This document shows, piece by piece, positions 11,170 through 21,410 of a stretch of 64,000 nucleotides of DNA. The position numbers were made by a program, and so were the translations under genes. Source of the stretch: Laguncularia racemosa (Eukaryota; Streptophyta; Magnoliopsida; Myrtales; Combretaceae); assembly GCA_037954665.1 (NCBI GenBank), contig JBBMOL010000136.1, forward strand, positions 1,624,501 to 1,688,500, written 5' to 3'. Position 1 is the first letter of the stretch, and every line of letters begins with the position of its first letter. The notes below the pieces were generated by a model, which saw only the letters and a program-made list of their open reading frames with translations, was not told the DNA's origin and ran no database searches.

Positions 11170-13222
11170 TCACATATAGCTTGAACATCAAGGGAGTGCT
11201 CTTTAAATCATTTAATATCAATGAGGTCTTCTCTTGGCTTTTGACAAATCCTTCCAATGTCAGTAAGGGTTACTCTCTCTTTAATTGAGAAACATGTTTC
11301 TAAAAACATGCACATGTTTTCCCATGAATCCATTAAACTTGGAGGAAGATTGATGTACCATGTATACACCTTTTTTGTGAGGGACTTTGAGAATTCCTTA
11401 AGTTTTAGATCATTATCTAGCCCATAGACCTGTAGTGTCTTAATAAACTTTAAGAAAAGCTCTTTGGCACTTCCTTTCTTACCATTAAAGAGCATGAACT
11501 TAAGAGTTATATAGTCCTTTGGGTAGGGCTTTGCAACAATATGCTGATAATAAGGGAGTTTGAGTTCTAGCACTCCTGTAATAGATTTCATTTGTATCCC
11601 TTTCAAATATGTATAAAAATCTTCCTTAGTAACAAATGAGCTTCTTAGAGCAAAAGTTCTAACCTCTACCGATTTAACAAAGACAAAGTTAGGATGATTT
11701 ATGGGTTCAGTAACTATAATGTGTAAAGTATTTCACAAAGATGAAGTGCCCCCAGTTTGGATTCCAATCTCTCTTACCTTAGTTGTTGGATGTTTTGTAT
11801 GTAAAGGTTCTTGTGCAGGAGCTAATAGGAATTAGATTCCCATAGGACCAATCACTAGGGCCTGAGCTATGGGCTTACAAAACCTAGTTTTGAGAATCCT
11901 TCATGAACAACCAAATCCTGAGGATGCTAACTTGATTTCTACCTTTTTATCATATAATTGTTGTGTATTCCGACAGGTACATTTATCGGTTCTATAGGGT
12001 GCCAAATCATCTATTCTATTGAGTGAATTGGGAACCTCATCAGGACTCATATCCAATGAACTTAAAGAACCGGCATGTTGAAGACTAATTTTATATTTGT
12101 TATTTTTCCTTGAACCATTTATTTTGTAAGATTTTGGGACATTTTATTTGGTTGTATTATAAGGATTTAGGACCGACCACCCTTTAGTGGTATAGTTGTA
12201 ATTGTCTAGTCATTTTAACCCTAAAGGGAGCAAGTATAAATACTTGCTTAATTTATGTAGTAAGTTGAGAGTATACACTTTGCTGCCCATTTTTGTGAGA
12301 GTTAAGGTTCATACCCAAATTTTCATAAGACTCTTATCAATTCTTCAGTAAATTGTGGCGAGTAGCAACTAAAGGATTTGTGAGTTATATCATTTCCTTA
12401 GTTGATTCCTTTTCATGCTAGTGTGTAATATCTAGTTTTGATTAGGATTGTGTTCTTTTGGTTCTTGATTTCACGTCAATTGCAGGGTCAATTCCATCAT
12501 TATATTGTTTACAATTTAGTGGAAATTGGTTCCTATATTGTCTTATTGATTGTAATTATCCAATTGCTAGTGCAATTGTATATTTGCGTAGAGGCTTTGG
12601 TATAAGTAGTTCATGCCATTTTGGTATTGTTGTTCATTGGAATTCCATTTGTTCTTATATTGAGTGCTTAATATAATTGAGCATATCATACTTGGTTATT
12701 TAAGCTTGGTCATGCCCATATTTGTGAATTGGATTATAAAGGGTTAAGGGGTCACTCTATATGTGTGGAGGATTGATCCAGATTTGATTGAGGATTTATC
12801 AATTGTTTGTATGCATATGGTTTTATCAAATTAAAGCATATTAGGAGCTCACTCTTCAGCTGTAACTTGTCCATGAGTAGTAGGAGGGTCAATTTGTTGA
12901 GGTACCTAAGGGATGCATTGTGATGCAGCAATAACAAGGTTTAGCAAAATCGTACTTTGATGTGCAATAGTGATAGTGGCCATAATACGCATAAATTAAG
13001 CCATCATTGTGATAAATAGGTCTAACTTTCTTTCTTTCTTTTTAAATTGATTGCATGACATAAATATGATCAGGTACACCCTCTTGTGTAGTATTTCCTT
13101 AGTTCGCATCACTAAAGGCAGGCGTAGTTTGTTAGTAACTTCAACATTGGTATCAAGTTCTTGATTATTACCATCAATAGATTTAGGTACCCTTCTCTTT
13201 GGAGGTACCATATTGTTAGCTT
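11170..13222 (-). pseudogene. Tat gag (capsid), split by an inserted element
   Basis: The start is near 13222 (MVPPKRRVPKS), just inside the primer site. The N-terminal part runs to about 12735 with a Gln-rich decayed stretch. The capsid core resumes at 11800-11200 and reads PKDYITLKFMLFNGKKGSAKE, LQVYGLDNDLKLKEFSKSL, YTWYINLPP and PREDLID, a strong match to the plant retrotransposon gag domain. An L1-type 3' end on the opposite strand (11841-12724) separates the two parts. Stops are present in both. Confidence 0.75.
11841..12724 (+). mobile_element. 3' end of an L1-type element: pol tail plus LTR
   Basis: The first 50 bases encode PIGPITRA, stop, AMGLQNLVLRIL, the polyprotein tail also found at 21320-21380. 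LTR sequence follows directly. It holds the promoter word GCAAGTATAAATACTTGC (12231-12248) and a U5 region similar to 21800-22184. The upstream part of the element is absent, so this is a 5'-truncated copy sitting in the Tat gag. The right border is approximate and no target duplication was recognised. Confidence 0.55.
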
Positions 13223-13224
13223 CT

Positions 13225-13245
13225 TTCCCTAGCGAAGTTGCCAAA
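13225..13245 (-). promoter_or_regulatory. Decayed Tat primer-binding site
   Basis: The minus strand reads TTTGGCAACTTCGCTAGGGA, close to the TGGCGACT-CGCTGGGGA sites of Tat/Ogre elements, with CpG-to-TpG/CpA type changes. It lies between the LTR end and the gag start. Confidence 0.6.
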
Positions 13246-13246
13246 T

Positions 13247-13786
13247 AAATGTGGGTGTATCAGTTTGGGTGTAAGGGTTATTTTAGTGCTACATGAAATG
13301 CGTTACATGTGGCCAAATGTGAGAAGTAATATGTATGAGAATGATTAGGGATGAATGGAAAGGAGAGGAGGAGCAGACGATCTCAAATAAAGCTCTAGTG
13401 CTTTGATGATAAGAGGGTATTCTTTAATATAGAGTGGTTTTGATTTTTTGAGAAAAAAAATCGGTAGAGTAATGACCTTTCTCCAAAAGTTCTCCCCCTT
13501 TTAAACATGAGAGCCATGGGTATTTATAGGGTTTTTATCATGCATCTCATCTACTAGAGGGAGGTGGCGATCAACAGTCATGAACGTATGAACCCTTACA
13601 TGAGCCTAGGCCCATTTAAGATCCTTCATGTATGAGCCTTATTTGAGAAAGGTTAGATCAGACTACTCGATCCAATGAGCCCTACTCTAAGCCCACCATA
13701 CAAAATCTCTCATAATTATCCTAAATCATAGGTTTTACTCTCTAAGCCCTATCACCTTGGCCTAAAAAAGTAAAGTCCATTGATTC
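13247..13786 (-). repeat. Tat 5' LTR
   Basis: It lies immediately upstream of the primer site. A minus-strand TATA box (CCTATAAATAC) is at 13519-13529. The U3 end is uncertain and was placed where a different LTR begins. No second copy was found in the window. Confidence 0.5.
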
Positions 13787-15000
13787 GTGAAAATTTTATA
13801 ATTATGAATATCGGCAAGTATACTAGGTTGATCAAGTAATATAGAAAGAGCAAGGTTGTTGTTCTAAGAGGATTAAGTTAATTACCAAACCAATAACAAT
13901 TCTATTATTATCTAAGCACACAAAAAATTACTAAAATAAAAGAAAAGAGTATACTAATGCTAACTAAAACTAACAATGAAATTGAAACTATCACTAAAAT
14001 AAACCTTGATTAAATCAATAAGGACGTGGTAAAATTGAATCCACCTGATATACTAATTGTATTGTAACTAAATTATAATTATATTTAGCTATTTGGCTAT
14101 TCTTGTGAATTTGCTAAAGTCTTTTATTTCCCTTTCAAGTCTTAAAGGCTTTTTTTTTTTTTTATGATATAACAATTTAAATCATCTTTTGAATCATTAA
14201 ATTATCAATCAACCAATGTAATTTCCTAGATTCCTTTAGTCAAATTAACATGGATTCACCTCTTCTGAATTGTAATTAACTAGTGTCTTAAATTAACTTT
14301 TCCTAAATTCCTTTAATCAAAAGTTAATAAAAACACCGCATTATGCCCTAATTGCAAATTCAATTCAATTATAGATAGTAAATCTTCAGATTAAACTAAC
14401 TTAATTAAATAAGAATCTTGACTAGTTTTAAATCTCTTTCTAGTTCAATAAGACATTCCATAATAATATGTTTTGAGCCCTAAACACATAATTATAGCAT
14501 CAAGATTCATAACACGAATAATCCAAATATCTAATTATATTGTAATAGAGTAACAAATATGAATTAATAATTAAAATTTATCAATTTCCCACACAAAAGA
14601 ATTTAGTATAGAATTAAATCAAGAAAGCACACTAACAAATAGAAACAATTTATAAAATAATCAATCGAAGAATCTATTAAAGAATTAAAATTTCTAATTT
14701 ATAGTATGTAAAGAAATCATCCAATAAAAGATAATAAATTAAAATCTTGATGGAAATCTCTGTTTTCGTTATCTTTTTCCTTTGGCCGTTCTCTTTTTTC
14801 GTCTTCTGCACACATACACACACATATATATATATATTATATGCCGTTCGTTCTTTTGGCCTTTTTTTTTTCTTTGGGCTCTTTTGATTTTTGTCCTTTT
14901 TATAATATTTTCTCGACACGCAGACATCCCATTAGCTGGTATGACATCCTTTTCTATGGAGTTCTCCTTGAGGTTTTCCACTTTTTAATGTCTTAAGTTT
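13787..15000 (-). repeat. LTR fragment of another Athila/Tat-like family
   Basis: The left end reads GAATATCGGCAAGTATAC then TTGATCAAGTAATA, wording typical of the U5 end of Athila/Tat-type LTRs read in reverse. The AT-rich body is similar in style to 1-620 (CGCATTATGCCCTAATT-like words against ATTGCGCCCTCCAT). A possible minus-strand TATA (ACTATAAATTAG) is near 14695-14706. The right border is unclear; a short CA/TA microsatellite lies at 14808-14840. Confidence 0.4.
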
Positions 15001-15639
15001 GGCCGAGGACTTATTTTAATGCAATTATTGTAATAAAATAATTCGTGTACATATTTTATGAATATGTATATTTTTTTTTGTTATGAACAATATAAAAATA
15101 TACATATAATTGTAATAAAAATTTACAAAATTATAACTTGTCATCCATTAAAATAATAAACTAAAAATCCATAAATCAAATATAACCTTCTACAAGAGGA
15201 AATTTGCTAACGAAAGTTTATTTTATTTTATTTATTTATTTTTTGTGTGGAAACTTGCTCATTAGCCTACATTATTTAATGAAATATAACCTAGGCAACC
15301 AAGGAGGGTGGAAAGGGGCCCCTAAAGGGGAGGGATGGTTGTGATACACCTAGTTGTTACTCTTTTGAAAGCACAATTAATTACTTATTAGTGTATTGGA
15401 TGTGTATGCAATAATAAAATAAACCAATGAGCAGCATGTCGTATTCGCTGGGGCTTAAACTAAATATTAGACAATAATAGTCATATTCTAAGGTAAGAAA
15501 ATTAAAATTTGGATTATTAGAAGATAAAATAATAAAATTAAACAAACATTAAATTAATTAATTTAACAACAAATTAAACCACCTTGTCTTAGGGTAGTTG
15601 GGTAAGGTCCTAAGCATTATTAAGTTGTGACCTATGGTA
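15001..15639. other. AT-rich stretch, no gene seen
   Basis: A long AT-rich interval with stops in all frames. A small GC-richer patch (15298-15360) contains a GGGGCCCCT palindrome but shows no feature I can name. Confidence 0.5.
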
Positions 15640-16480
15640 ATAAGTGGGTGGTGTAACCGGTGGTAGGTCGTTGTGAAGTTTCAAAATTTTTGAAAGATTA
15701 TATGAAAATTTTGAGTAAATATTTATGTTCGGAATAAAATGTGAATTTTCATAATAAAAAATTAAAAATATAAAATTTAAAGATATCTTTATATAAGTAT
15801 AAAATATTAAAATAGAAATATTTATAATATATAATATAATATAATATATAAATATATACATACATAATTATGTAAAAAAAAATAAATTCAAATCTATTTC
15901 ATTTCACGACGTCCCATCCCTCCTACTCATGTTAGACGGCAGCTGCAGCAGCAGGCTTGAACGATCGCCTCCATCACGTCGCCCATACCTAGTCGCGTCA
16001 TCTGTCCCCACTGCTCCCTCGTCCTTCACTTCTTCCTTCTTCCTTTTCTTTTACTTTTCTTTCCCTTCTTCTTCCTCTTCATCTTTGGGTGGCACTTTCC
16101 CTTCCCAGCTGAGATGCAACCATCCACTTTCTTCCCTTCTTCATTCCTTCCTCCTGTCAACCTTCTTCGTCTCCTTTCCGTGTTCTTCCCTCTCCTTTTC
16201 TCACATTTCCTTATTCGACGAGGTGATCATCCAACGCTCCAAGCGAGTTCCAGCAGCATCTTGGTTCCGGCGAACAAGGGAGGAGTAAAACAGCAGCAGC
16301 AGCAACAGAACCATGAATAATAACAACTACAACGACAACCGTGAAAGCAAAGGAGGAAAGAGGATGAGAAAAGGGTGTTTGATGGGTTGCTACAGAAAGA
16401 GATTGTTTCGGGGATGATTGATCATTTATGGGTTTATTATTGTAGGAAGGATGGAAGTGGTTTTGCTGTTGAGAGGACGA
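15640..16480 (+). repeat. R2 module, copy 1 (AT-rich, CT-rich, CAG/AAC-rich)
   Basis: An AT-rich part (15640-15900) is followed by a start word CATGTTAG-ACGGCAG, then a polypyrimidine block (about 16010-16210), then CAG/AAC/GAC triplets (16290-16345). The same order, with similar flanking words, recurs at 25137-26420. Open frames in the block (15929-16288 and neighbours) are low-complexity Ser/Phe/Pro runs and I do not call them genes. It could be a transposon terminal region or the 5' UTR of a duplicated gene. Confidence 0.5.
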
Positions 16481-16614
16481 AAGGGAAAGGGTTAGAGCCA
16501 AATGAGTTCATAGGGGGACGCGATGCTTGTGGGGTATGCTTGACATAGAGATGAACACTGTTGGTCTAAGTTGCGATGTGGTTACAAAATGCAGAATTGA
16601 GGAACTCCTTTCAA

Positions 16615-16965
16615 TCGCCTAATTTTGCTTGAACCTATGCAGGATCCTGTGACTCTTAGCACTGGCCAAACTTACGAGAGGTAGCTTAGGACACCTTACT
16701 TGCCCTGCTACAAGTAAGAACTTTGGAATGACTCTATCACACCGAATAAGACTCTGTATTATCTGATTTTCACTTGGTTTTCGCAAAAGTATTGGTTAAT
16801 GAAGAAGAGGTCGGAAGATGTACAGGGTAGGGCATTGGAGCTAATCGAGACATTGAAGAAGGTTAAAGGCTAGGCTAGAATTCAAGCTCTTAAGGAGCTT
16901 AAGCAAGTAGTTGTATCACATCCCATAACTAGAAAGACAGTGGTTGAGATTGGGGGTTTGATTAA
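16615..16965 (+). pseudogene. Plant U-box (PUB-type) E3 ubiquitin ligase fragment
   Basis: The + strand encodes L-EPMQDPVTLSTGQTYER followed by a stop, the diagnostic core of plant U-box domains (DPVT-STGQTY-R), which bind the E2 enzyme. The second half of the U-box is degenerate. Further on SEDVQGRALELIETLKKVKG, stop, ARIQALKELKQVVVSH and ARKTVVEIGG-like wording (RKTVVEIGGLI here) match the linker and the first Armadillo-type repeat of PUB proteins. The rest of the ARM repeats is absent and stops interrupt the frame, so this is a broken copy. It follows the R2 module and precedes an inverted LTR pair. Confidence 0.75.
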
Positions 16966-17321
16966 TTCAAAGAAGAGTGATTTATATTTTGGAGGGTTTT
17001 GGTAGTTTAGGTTTAGGGTTTCGTGGTGGTGGTGGGAGTTAATCAGTGATGACTACGACGTTGATGGAGCATGTGGATTAAGTGAATTTTGCGATTGATG
17101 GGTTGACGAATGGGCAACCTGTGAAGATTCGAGTTCGCTTTCACTGTTACGGATATGTGAGTCCGTTGCACAACCTAGGCTTTTGAGGAGTCATGGCCAT
17201 GATGCCAAAGTTGCTTACCAGATGATTCTTGATAAAAAGGGACTGAGAGGATACCAGGCAATCAAGCTTTCAACTTTTTATGGTCCAATGGTTGGTTAAC
17301 TGTGATTTCTTGCGATGGCAA
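16966..17321 (+). other. Coding-like stretch, not identified
   Basis: Two overlapping + frames look protein-like: one reads FAIDGLTNGQPVKIRVRF, the other HGHDAKVAYQMILDKKGLRG. I do not recognise either. They may be a frame-shifted continuation of the U-box copy or another gene fragment. Confidence 0.3.
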
Positions 17322-17933
17322 TGATGTGCTCAAAAGAGCAAAGCACCTGTACACAATCCAATTGAAAAATTCAACAATGTAAAATCCCTAAATTGGCGTG
17401 ATGAAATGAAAATCCACTTAAGAAAAATACCAAATGGAATTACGAACAACAAGTATATAAATGTTCAATGGAAAATCACGCAATTTACACTAGAAAGCAA
17501 TTACAAAATTGAATTGATCAAAATCTAAAAATTACATCCAAATCACATGAACAAAATAAATCACAAATTGAATTTAGATATGACTCACTGAGTATAATTT
17601 GTTAACAACAAATGGAAGATTAATATTACTCATAATCTATACTTATTGTTAGAAAATTATACTTAGTGAGTCATATCTAGGTTTAATTTGTGATTTCTTT
17701 TGTTCACGGGATTTGGATGTAATTTTTAGATTTTGATCAATTCAATTTTTGCAATTGCTACCTAATGTAAATTGCGTGATTTCCCATTGAACATTTAGAT
17801 ACTTGTTGTTTGTAATTCCATTTGGTATTTTGCTTAAGTGGAATTCCATTTCATCATGCCAATTTGGGGATTTTACATTGTTGAATTTTCCAATTGGATT
17901 GTGTACATGTGCTTTGGTCTTTTGAGTACATGA
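17322..17933. repeat. Near-palindrome of two L1 LTR U5 pieces, head to head
   Basis: Bases 17322-17640 are the reverse complement of an L1 LTR 3' part (they start TGATGTGCTC, the complement of GAGCACATCA). Bases 17641-17933 are the same part in + orientation. By hand alignment the arms are roughly 90% identical over about 285 bases with practically no spacer. The + arm is followed by a primer site at 17939. The same sequence occurs once more at 21895-22184. Confidence 0.85.
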
Positions 17934-17938
17934 TAATT

Positions 17939-17950
17939 TGGTATCAAAGC
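17939..17950 (+). promoter_or_regulatory. L1 primer-binding site, tRNA-iMet type
   Basis: TGGTATCAAAGC, one base from the usual plant tRNA-iMet site, five bases after the LTR end. Confidence 0.75.
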
Positions 17951-19262
17951 ATTGGTTTGAGGAAGGGAATTTTCATGATCTTCATTTGATTTTAGGGTTC
18001 TTGAATTTTTACTTCTTGATCCAAAGTGTTGAGGTGGAATTGAAGTACTTGATTTTAGTTTTGTTGTGTCATATTTGTTGATTGTTGAAGTAGAGATCTT
18101 GTTGTAGTTCCTTTGTTCTTGAATTTGCTGTGAGGAGAAGGGGAAGTAAGAAGTGTATTTCCTAGTGTTTGTTGCGGAATTGGAGATACATTATTTGTGA
18201 CAAAAGAGAAGTGAATTCTTGTATGTGGTTTCGGAATTGAAGGAGTCCAATTTACAAATTCCAGATTTGAATTTGTGTGGAAATAGGAAATCATTTGAAT
18301 TTAAACACATCCATTAAGCTTGAAGAAGTTATTGAGTGGTATTGATTACATTTCATTTGAATTTGAAATTGATTCTTACCATTTGTGGAGAATGTTACAT
18401 TAAGGGTGTAAATTTGAATTTGTTGCTGTGTGTGTGTGTTATGTGTGTGGTGAAGTGGAATTTGTGTTATGAAGGGGTGTTACCGTGAAGTGTTGTGTGT
18501 GTTGAGGTGAGGAAGTGCTACACGTGAAGTGTTGTTGTAGTGAAGGGAATTGCAATTTGTTGTGAGTTGTGTGTTGGAGTAAAAAAAAAAAAGTGTTGCA
18601 CGTGGAAGTAGAGGTGTTTATGTGCCGTGAGCTACTTTATTAGAGAAAGAAGGGAATTGCAATTTTTTTTAAAGGAATTTCGGAAGTAAACTTACCTTCA
18701 TTTCTAAATTTTTCTTTCAATTGTATGGAGGATTTGGAAACAATTTGAAATTCAAAAGCAATTATTAAGTTGAAAGAGTTATTGTGTATTATTAATTATA
18801 GTACACTTTGACTATTTTGAAGTGTTTACTTACCATTTGGAAAAGCATCAATAATTGTTTCAAATTGTTCTTTGCTACTAAGATTAAGAGTGTATGTTGA
18901 AGTGTATGTTGCAACATGGGTGAGTAAGTGATTGTTGTGTGGTGTAGTGAGTGTTGTAGTGAGGTTTGCAATGTAGTTTATTATGTGCATTGTAATTGGA
19001 GGAGTGTTGCACCGTGGTTGTGTGTGTTGCCGTGGTGTGTGTAGTGAAGAGTAGTGTTGTTGTATAAGTGAACCGTGGAGTATTTGATTCTTACCATTTG
19101 GTGTTTTCCTTTGTAGCGGTTGTTTTGTAACTTTAGAGTGAAGTCGTTGTGGAGGTGTGTATTGCACCGTGAGTGTAGTTGTGGTGTAAGGTTGAGGTAT
19201 GTTGATTGTGACGTGGTGTGTAGTGAAGCGTGTTGTTGGCTTATTGAAATTAGTAAGCAACC
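17951..19262 (+). other. L1 leader, GTG-rich; no gene
   Basis: A 1.3 kb leader, T/G-rich with many GTGTTG and CCGTGA words. The block around CTTACCATTTG recurs at 18376, 18830 and 19090, which suggests old internal duplication. Open frames on the minus strand here are Thr/His-rich shadows. Gag would be expected at its end but is not seen. Confidence 0.5.
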
Positions 19263-19790
19263 ATGTCAAATGATTTGTATCCTTCTACTAATGTATTGCA
19301 TCGAGTCTTGACTTCTTCTCCAACTATTGATGATAGGCAGAGAGAAAATTTGTTTCATACTTCTTGTAGGATGCAAGGTAACTTATGTGTCATTATTGTT
19401 GATGGTGGTAGTTGTATTAATGTTGTAGCTACCTCGTTAGCATAAAAATTGCAACTTGTAACTACCTCACATCCAGAACCCTACACATTACATTGGTTGA
19501 ATGAGTAGGAGAGTCTCCATGTGACCCAAAGAGATAGGGTACCTTTCAGTATAGGGGATCAATATTATGATGAGATTGAATGTGATATTCTTCCCATGTG
19601 TGCATCCTATATATTACTTGGCAGGCTGTGGTTGTATGATAGGAGGGTCTTACATGATGGTTATAGAAATACTTATATGTTCCAACAGGATGGTAAATGT
19701 ATAGTATTGAACCCTATGTCACCATCAGAGGTTAAAGAGATGCAAAGACAGATAAGTCAACCATTAGAGGTTCTTGAGGTTCATAGTTAG
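19263..19790 (+). pseudogene. L1 aspartic protease
   Basis: The frame reads RENLFHTSC, then VIIVDGGSCINVVATSLA, the active site of plant Ty3/gypsy proteases with DGGS in place of the usual DSGA/DTGA. A stop follows (TAA at 19443-19445), then YTLHWLNE with another stop, and finally FSIGDQYYDEIECDILPM and YILLGR-WLYDRRVLHDG, the flap and C-terminal half. The homologous segment in element A spans about 33830-33480. Two stops break the domain. Confidence 0.8.
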
Positions 19791-20040
19791 ATGAGCCAAC
19801 CTTCAAAGGACAAAGCTATTCAGAAGTAGATATGTCAACCATTAGAGGTTCTTGATTAGAGGACTAAGCTGTTCAGAAGCAGATGTGTTAATCATAAGAG
19901 GTTCTTGAGGTTTATAGTTAAATGAGTCAACCTTTAGAAGACCAAGCGGTTTAGAAACAGATGTGTTAACCATTAGAGGTCTGAAAGGTTCAGGGGCAGA
20001 TGAGTAAACCATTAGAGGGCCAAGAGGTTCAAAGACATAC
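19740..20040 (+). repeat. Degenerate tandem repeat in the protease-RT linker
   Basis: Units of roughly 30-60 bases built on CAGATGAGTCAACC and TTAGAGGTTCTTGAGG recur about six times. Where the frame is open they encode Q-(M/I)-S-Q-P-L-E-V-L. Later units carry stops. Confidence 0.7.
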
Positions 20041-20188
20041 AGGTGAAATAGGAAAGGCGAAAATAATATCGGCGGGACAGTTTTAGTTAGAGGAGGTCAT
20101 AATGGATGATAGACCATTATATGTATTACAGATGAGTCATATCTTAGAGATAGAGGGGCGAGAGCAACCACCCCTTGTGATATCTCAG

Positions 20189-21103
20189 TGATGTGCCTAA
20201 AATAGGGGTTAAGCATATGTAATTGAAAATGGACTAGTCTAATTTCGGCTCAAAATTCCAAGAATTGTGTGAACCCTAATGGAGTAAAATGAAATCTGAA
20301 TGTTATAACTTTTAAAAAAACAATCCACAATGATAAAATCCTCAAATCAACACTAAACACAATTGAAATGCCACGTGAATTACACGCAAGAACAGCAAGA
20401 ACCAATTCGAGATCCACTTTCCTAACAAAGTTGATCCACAGTTCAAAGGAAGTGAAATTGATGGTTAAAACTAAAGGCTAAAACCAATCAATTATAAAAA
20501 CATAAAAATGATTACAAATGTACTGACCAAGAGAACATCCAATTCAACCCTAGATATAACTCACTAGTGAAAGAAAAGGAAATTACAAGGGAAACTTGAT
20601 ACTACTCACAAATTCACCTTGAAGCCACTCGCCATAATCTCAAATTTTGGGATTTGAAATTGATAAGAGCAATTGCGGAATTAGGAAACCCTAACCTTCA
20701 ACATATGAAGTGTTTATTCTATTTCTAAAAATTTAGCAAAAGTCCCTCAAAACCCTACTTAAATAAGTATTTGTACTTGCTCCCTTTAGGGTTAAAAAGC
20801 CACAAAATTACAACTATGCCACTTTTAGGGTGGCCGGTAAAAAATGTCCCGAAAGCTTACACATAAATAGTCCAAAGAAATAATTACAAATAAAAATAGT
20901 CTTCATCATACTAACTCTTCCATATGATTCGTCGGCCCAACTCATCGCTGGTTTAGGTCGGTTTATAGATAACCCACAAGCTGAGTCTTAGTAAGTTTGT
21001 CCGTCGCCCTGTAAAGCATGATAAGTGTACCTGTTGGAATATACAATACATGAATAAGAGAAAAGAGGTTAGTAAACAAATAATTCCTGGGTCGATTTGC
21101 TCA
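20189..21103 (-). repeat. Inverted solo LTR of the L1 family
   Basis: It starts TGATGTGCCT on +, the complement of the L1 terminus AGGCACATCA. Its reverse complement contains the L1 landmarks: CAGGTACACTTATC and a TTTACAGGGCGACGGAC block near the U3 start, and the promoter word at 20764-20781 with the TATA changed to TACAAATA. The left flank ends CTCAG (20184-20188); CTCAA occurs near the right border (21100-21104), a possible imperfect duplication, but the right end is uncertain by several bases. Confidence 0.7.
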
Positions 21104-21410
21104 AAATGAGCCCTCATTGCCAAGATTTGAAATCCTTTGGCTCTTGCCCTAAAGATAGGTTTTGTTGGATTTTGATTCCTATCACTCAGGTATTGGGAGA
21201 CTGCAGTGATAATTTTACAAATAACTTGCTAGGAGGATGCAAAGTCTCTATTGCATTTAACTTATCATATTTGAGGACATATCTTCTTGAGGCCCGAGGA
21301 GATAATAGGAATCAAAATCTTACAAGGCCCATCACTAGGGCAAGAGCCAAAAGGTTACAAAATTTGGTGATGAGGGTCCTCTTTGAACAAACCAACCTAA
21401 AAAATACTTG
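21104..21410 (+). pseudogene. L1 polyprotein C-terminal tail
   Basis: The end of integrase is recognisable as KVSIAFNLSYLRTYL (V-S-ATFNV-DL-PY in relatives), followed by PITRARAKRLQNLVMR, the same tail motif as in the CRM-like copies. The reading frame runs on past 21368 into the LTR. The part before 21230 is not recognisable. Confidence 0.6.

Larger units (their letters stand above)
6118..13786 (-). mobile_element. Decayed Tat-lineage Ty3/gypsy retrotransposon
   Basis: Reading right to left: 5' LTR (13786-13247), primer site (13245-13225), gag (13222-11170, interrupted), zinc knuckle (about 10820), protease (10310-9955), RT and RNase H (9580-8440), a second archaeal-type RNase H (8060-7560) and integrase (7460-6118). 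The second RNase H, with a CTNNEA-Y-ALLLGL motif, marks the Tat lineage. All domains carry stops or frame breaks and several catalytic residues are gone, so it is inactive. Its gag is split by an L1-type fragment at 11841-12724. The 3' LTR is not seen. Confidence 0.75.

Noticed and set aside
15929..16501. A small Ser/Phe-rich protein gene before the U-box remnant
   Set aside because: Overlapping low-complexity frames on both strands; no conserved residue pattern beyond the CT-rich composition shared with 25.4 kb.
18826..19269. 147-codon minus-strand frame in the L1 leader
   Set aside because: Thr/His/Pro composition from a GTG-rich leader; no homologous frame in the other L1 leader at 1640-2100.
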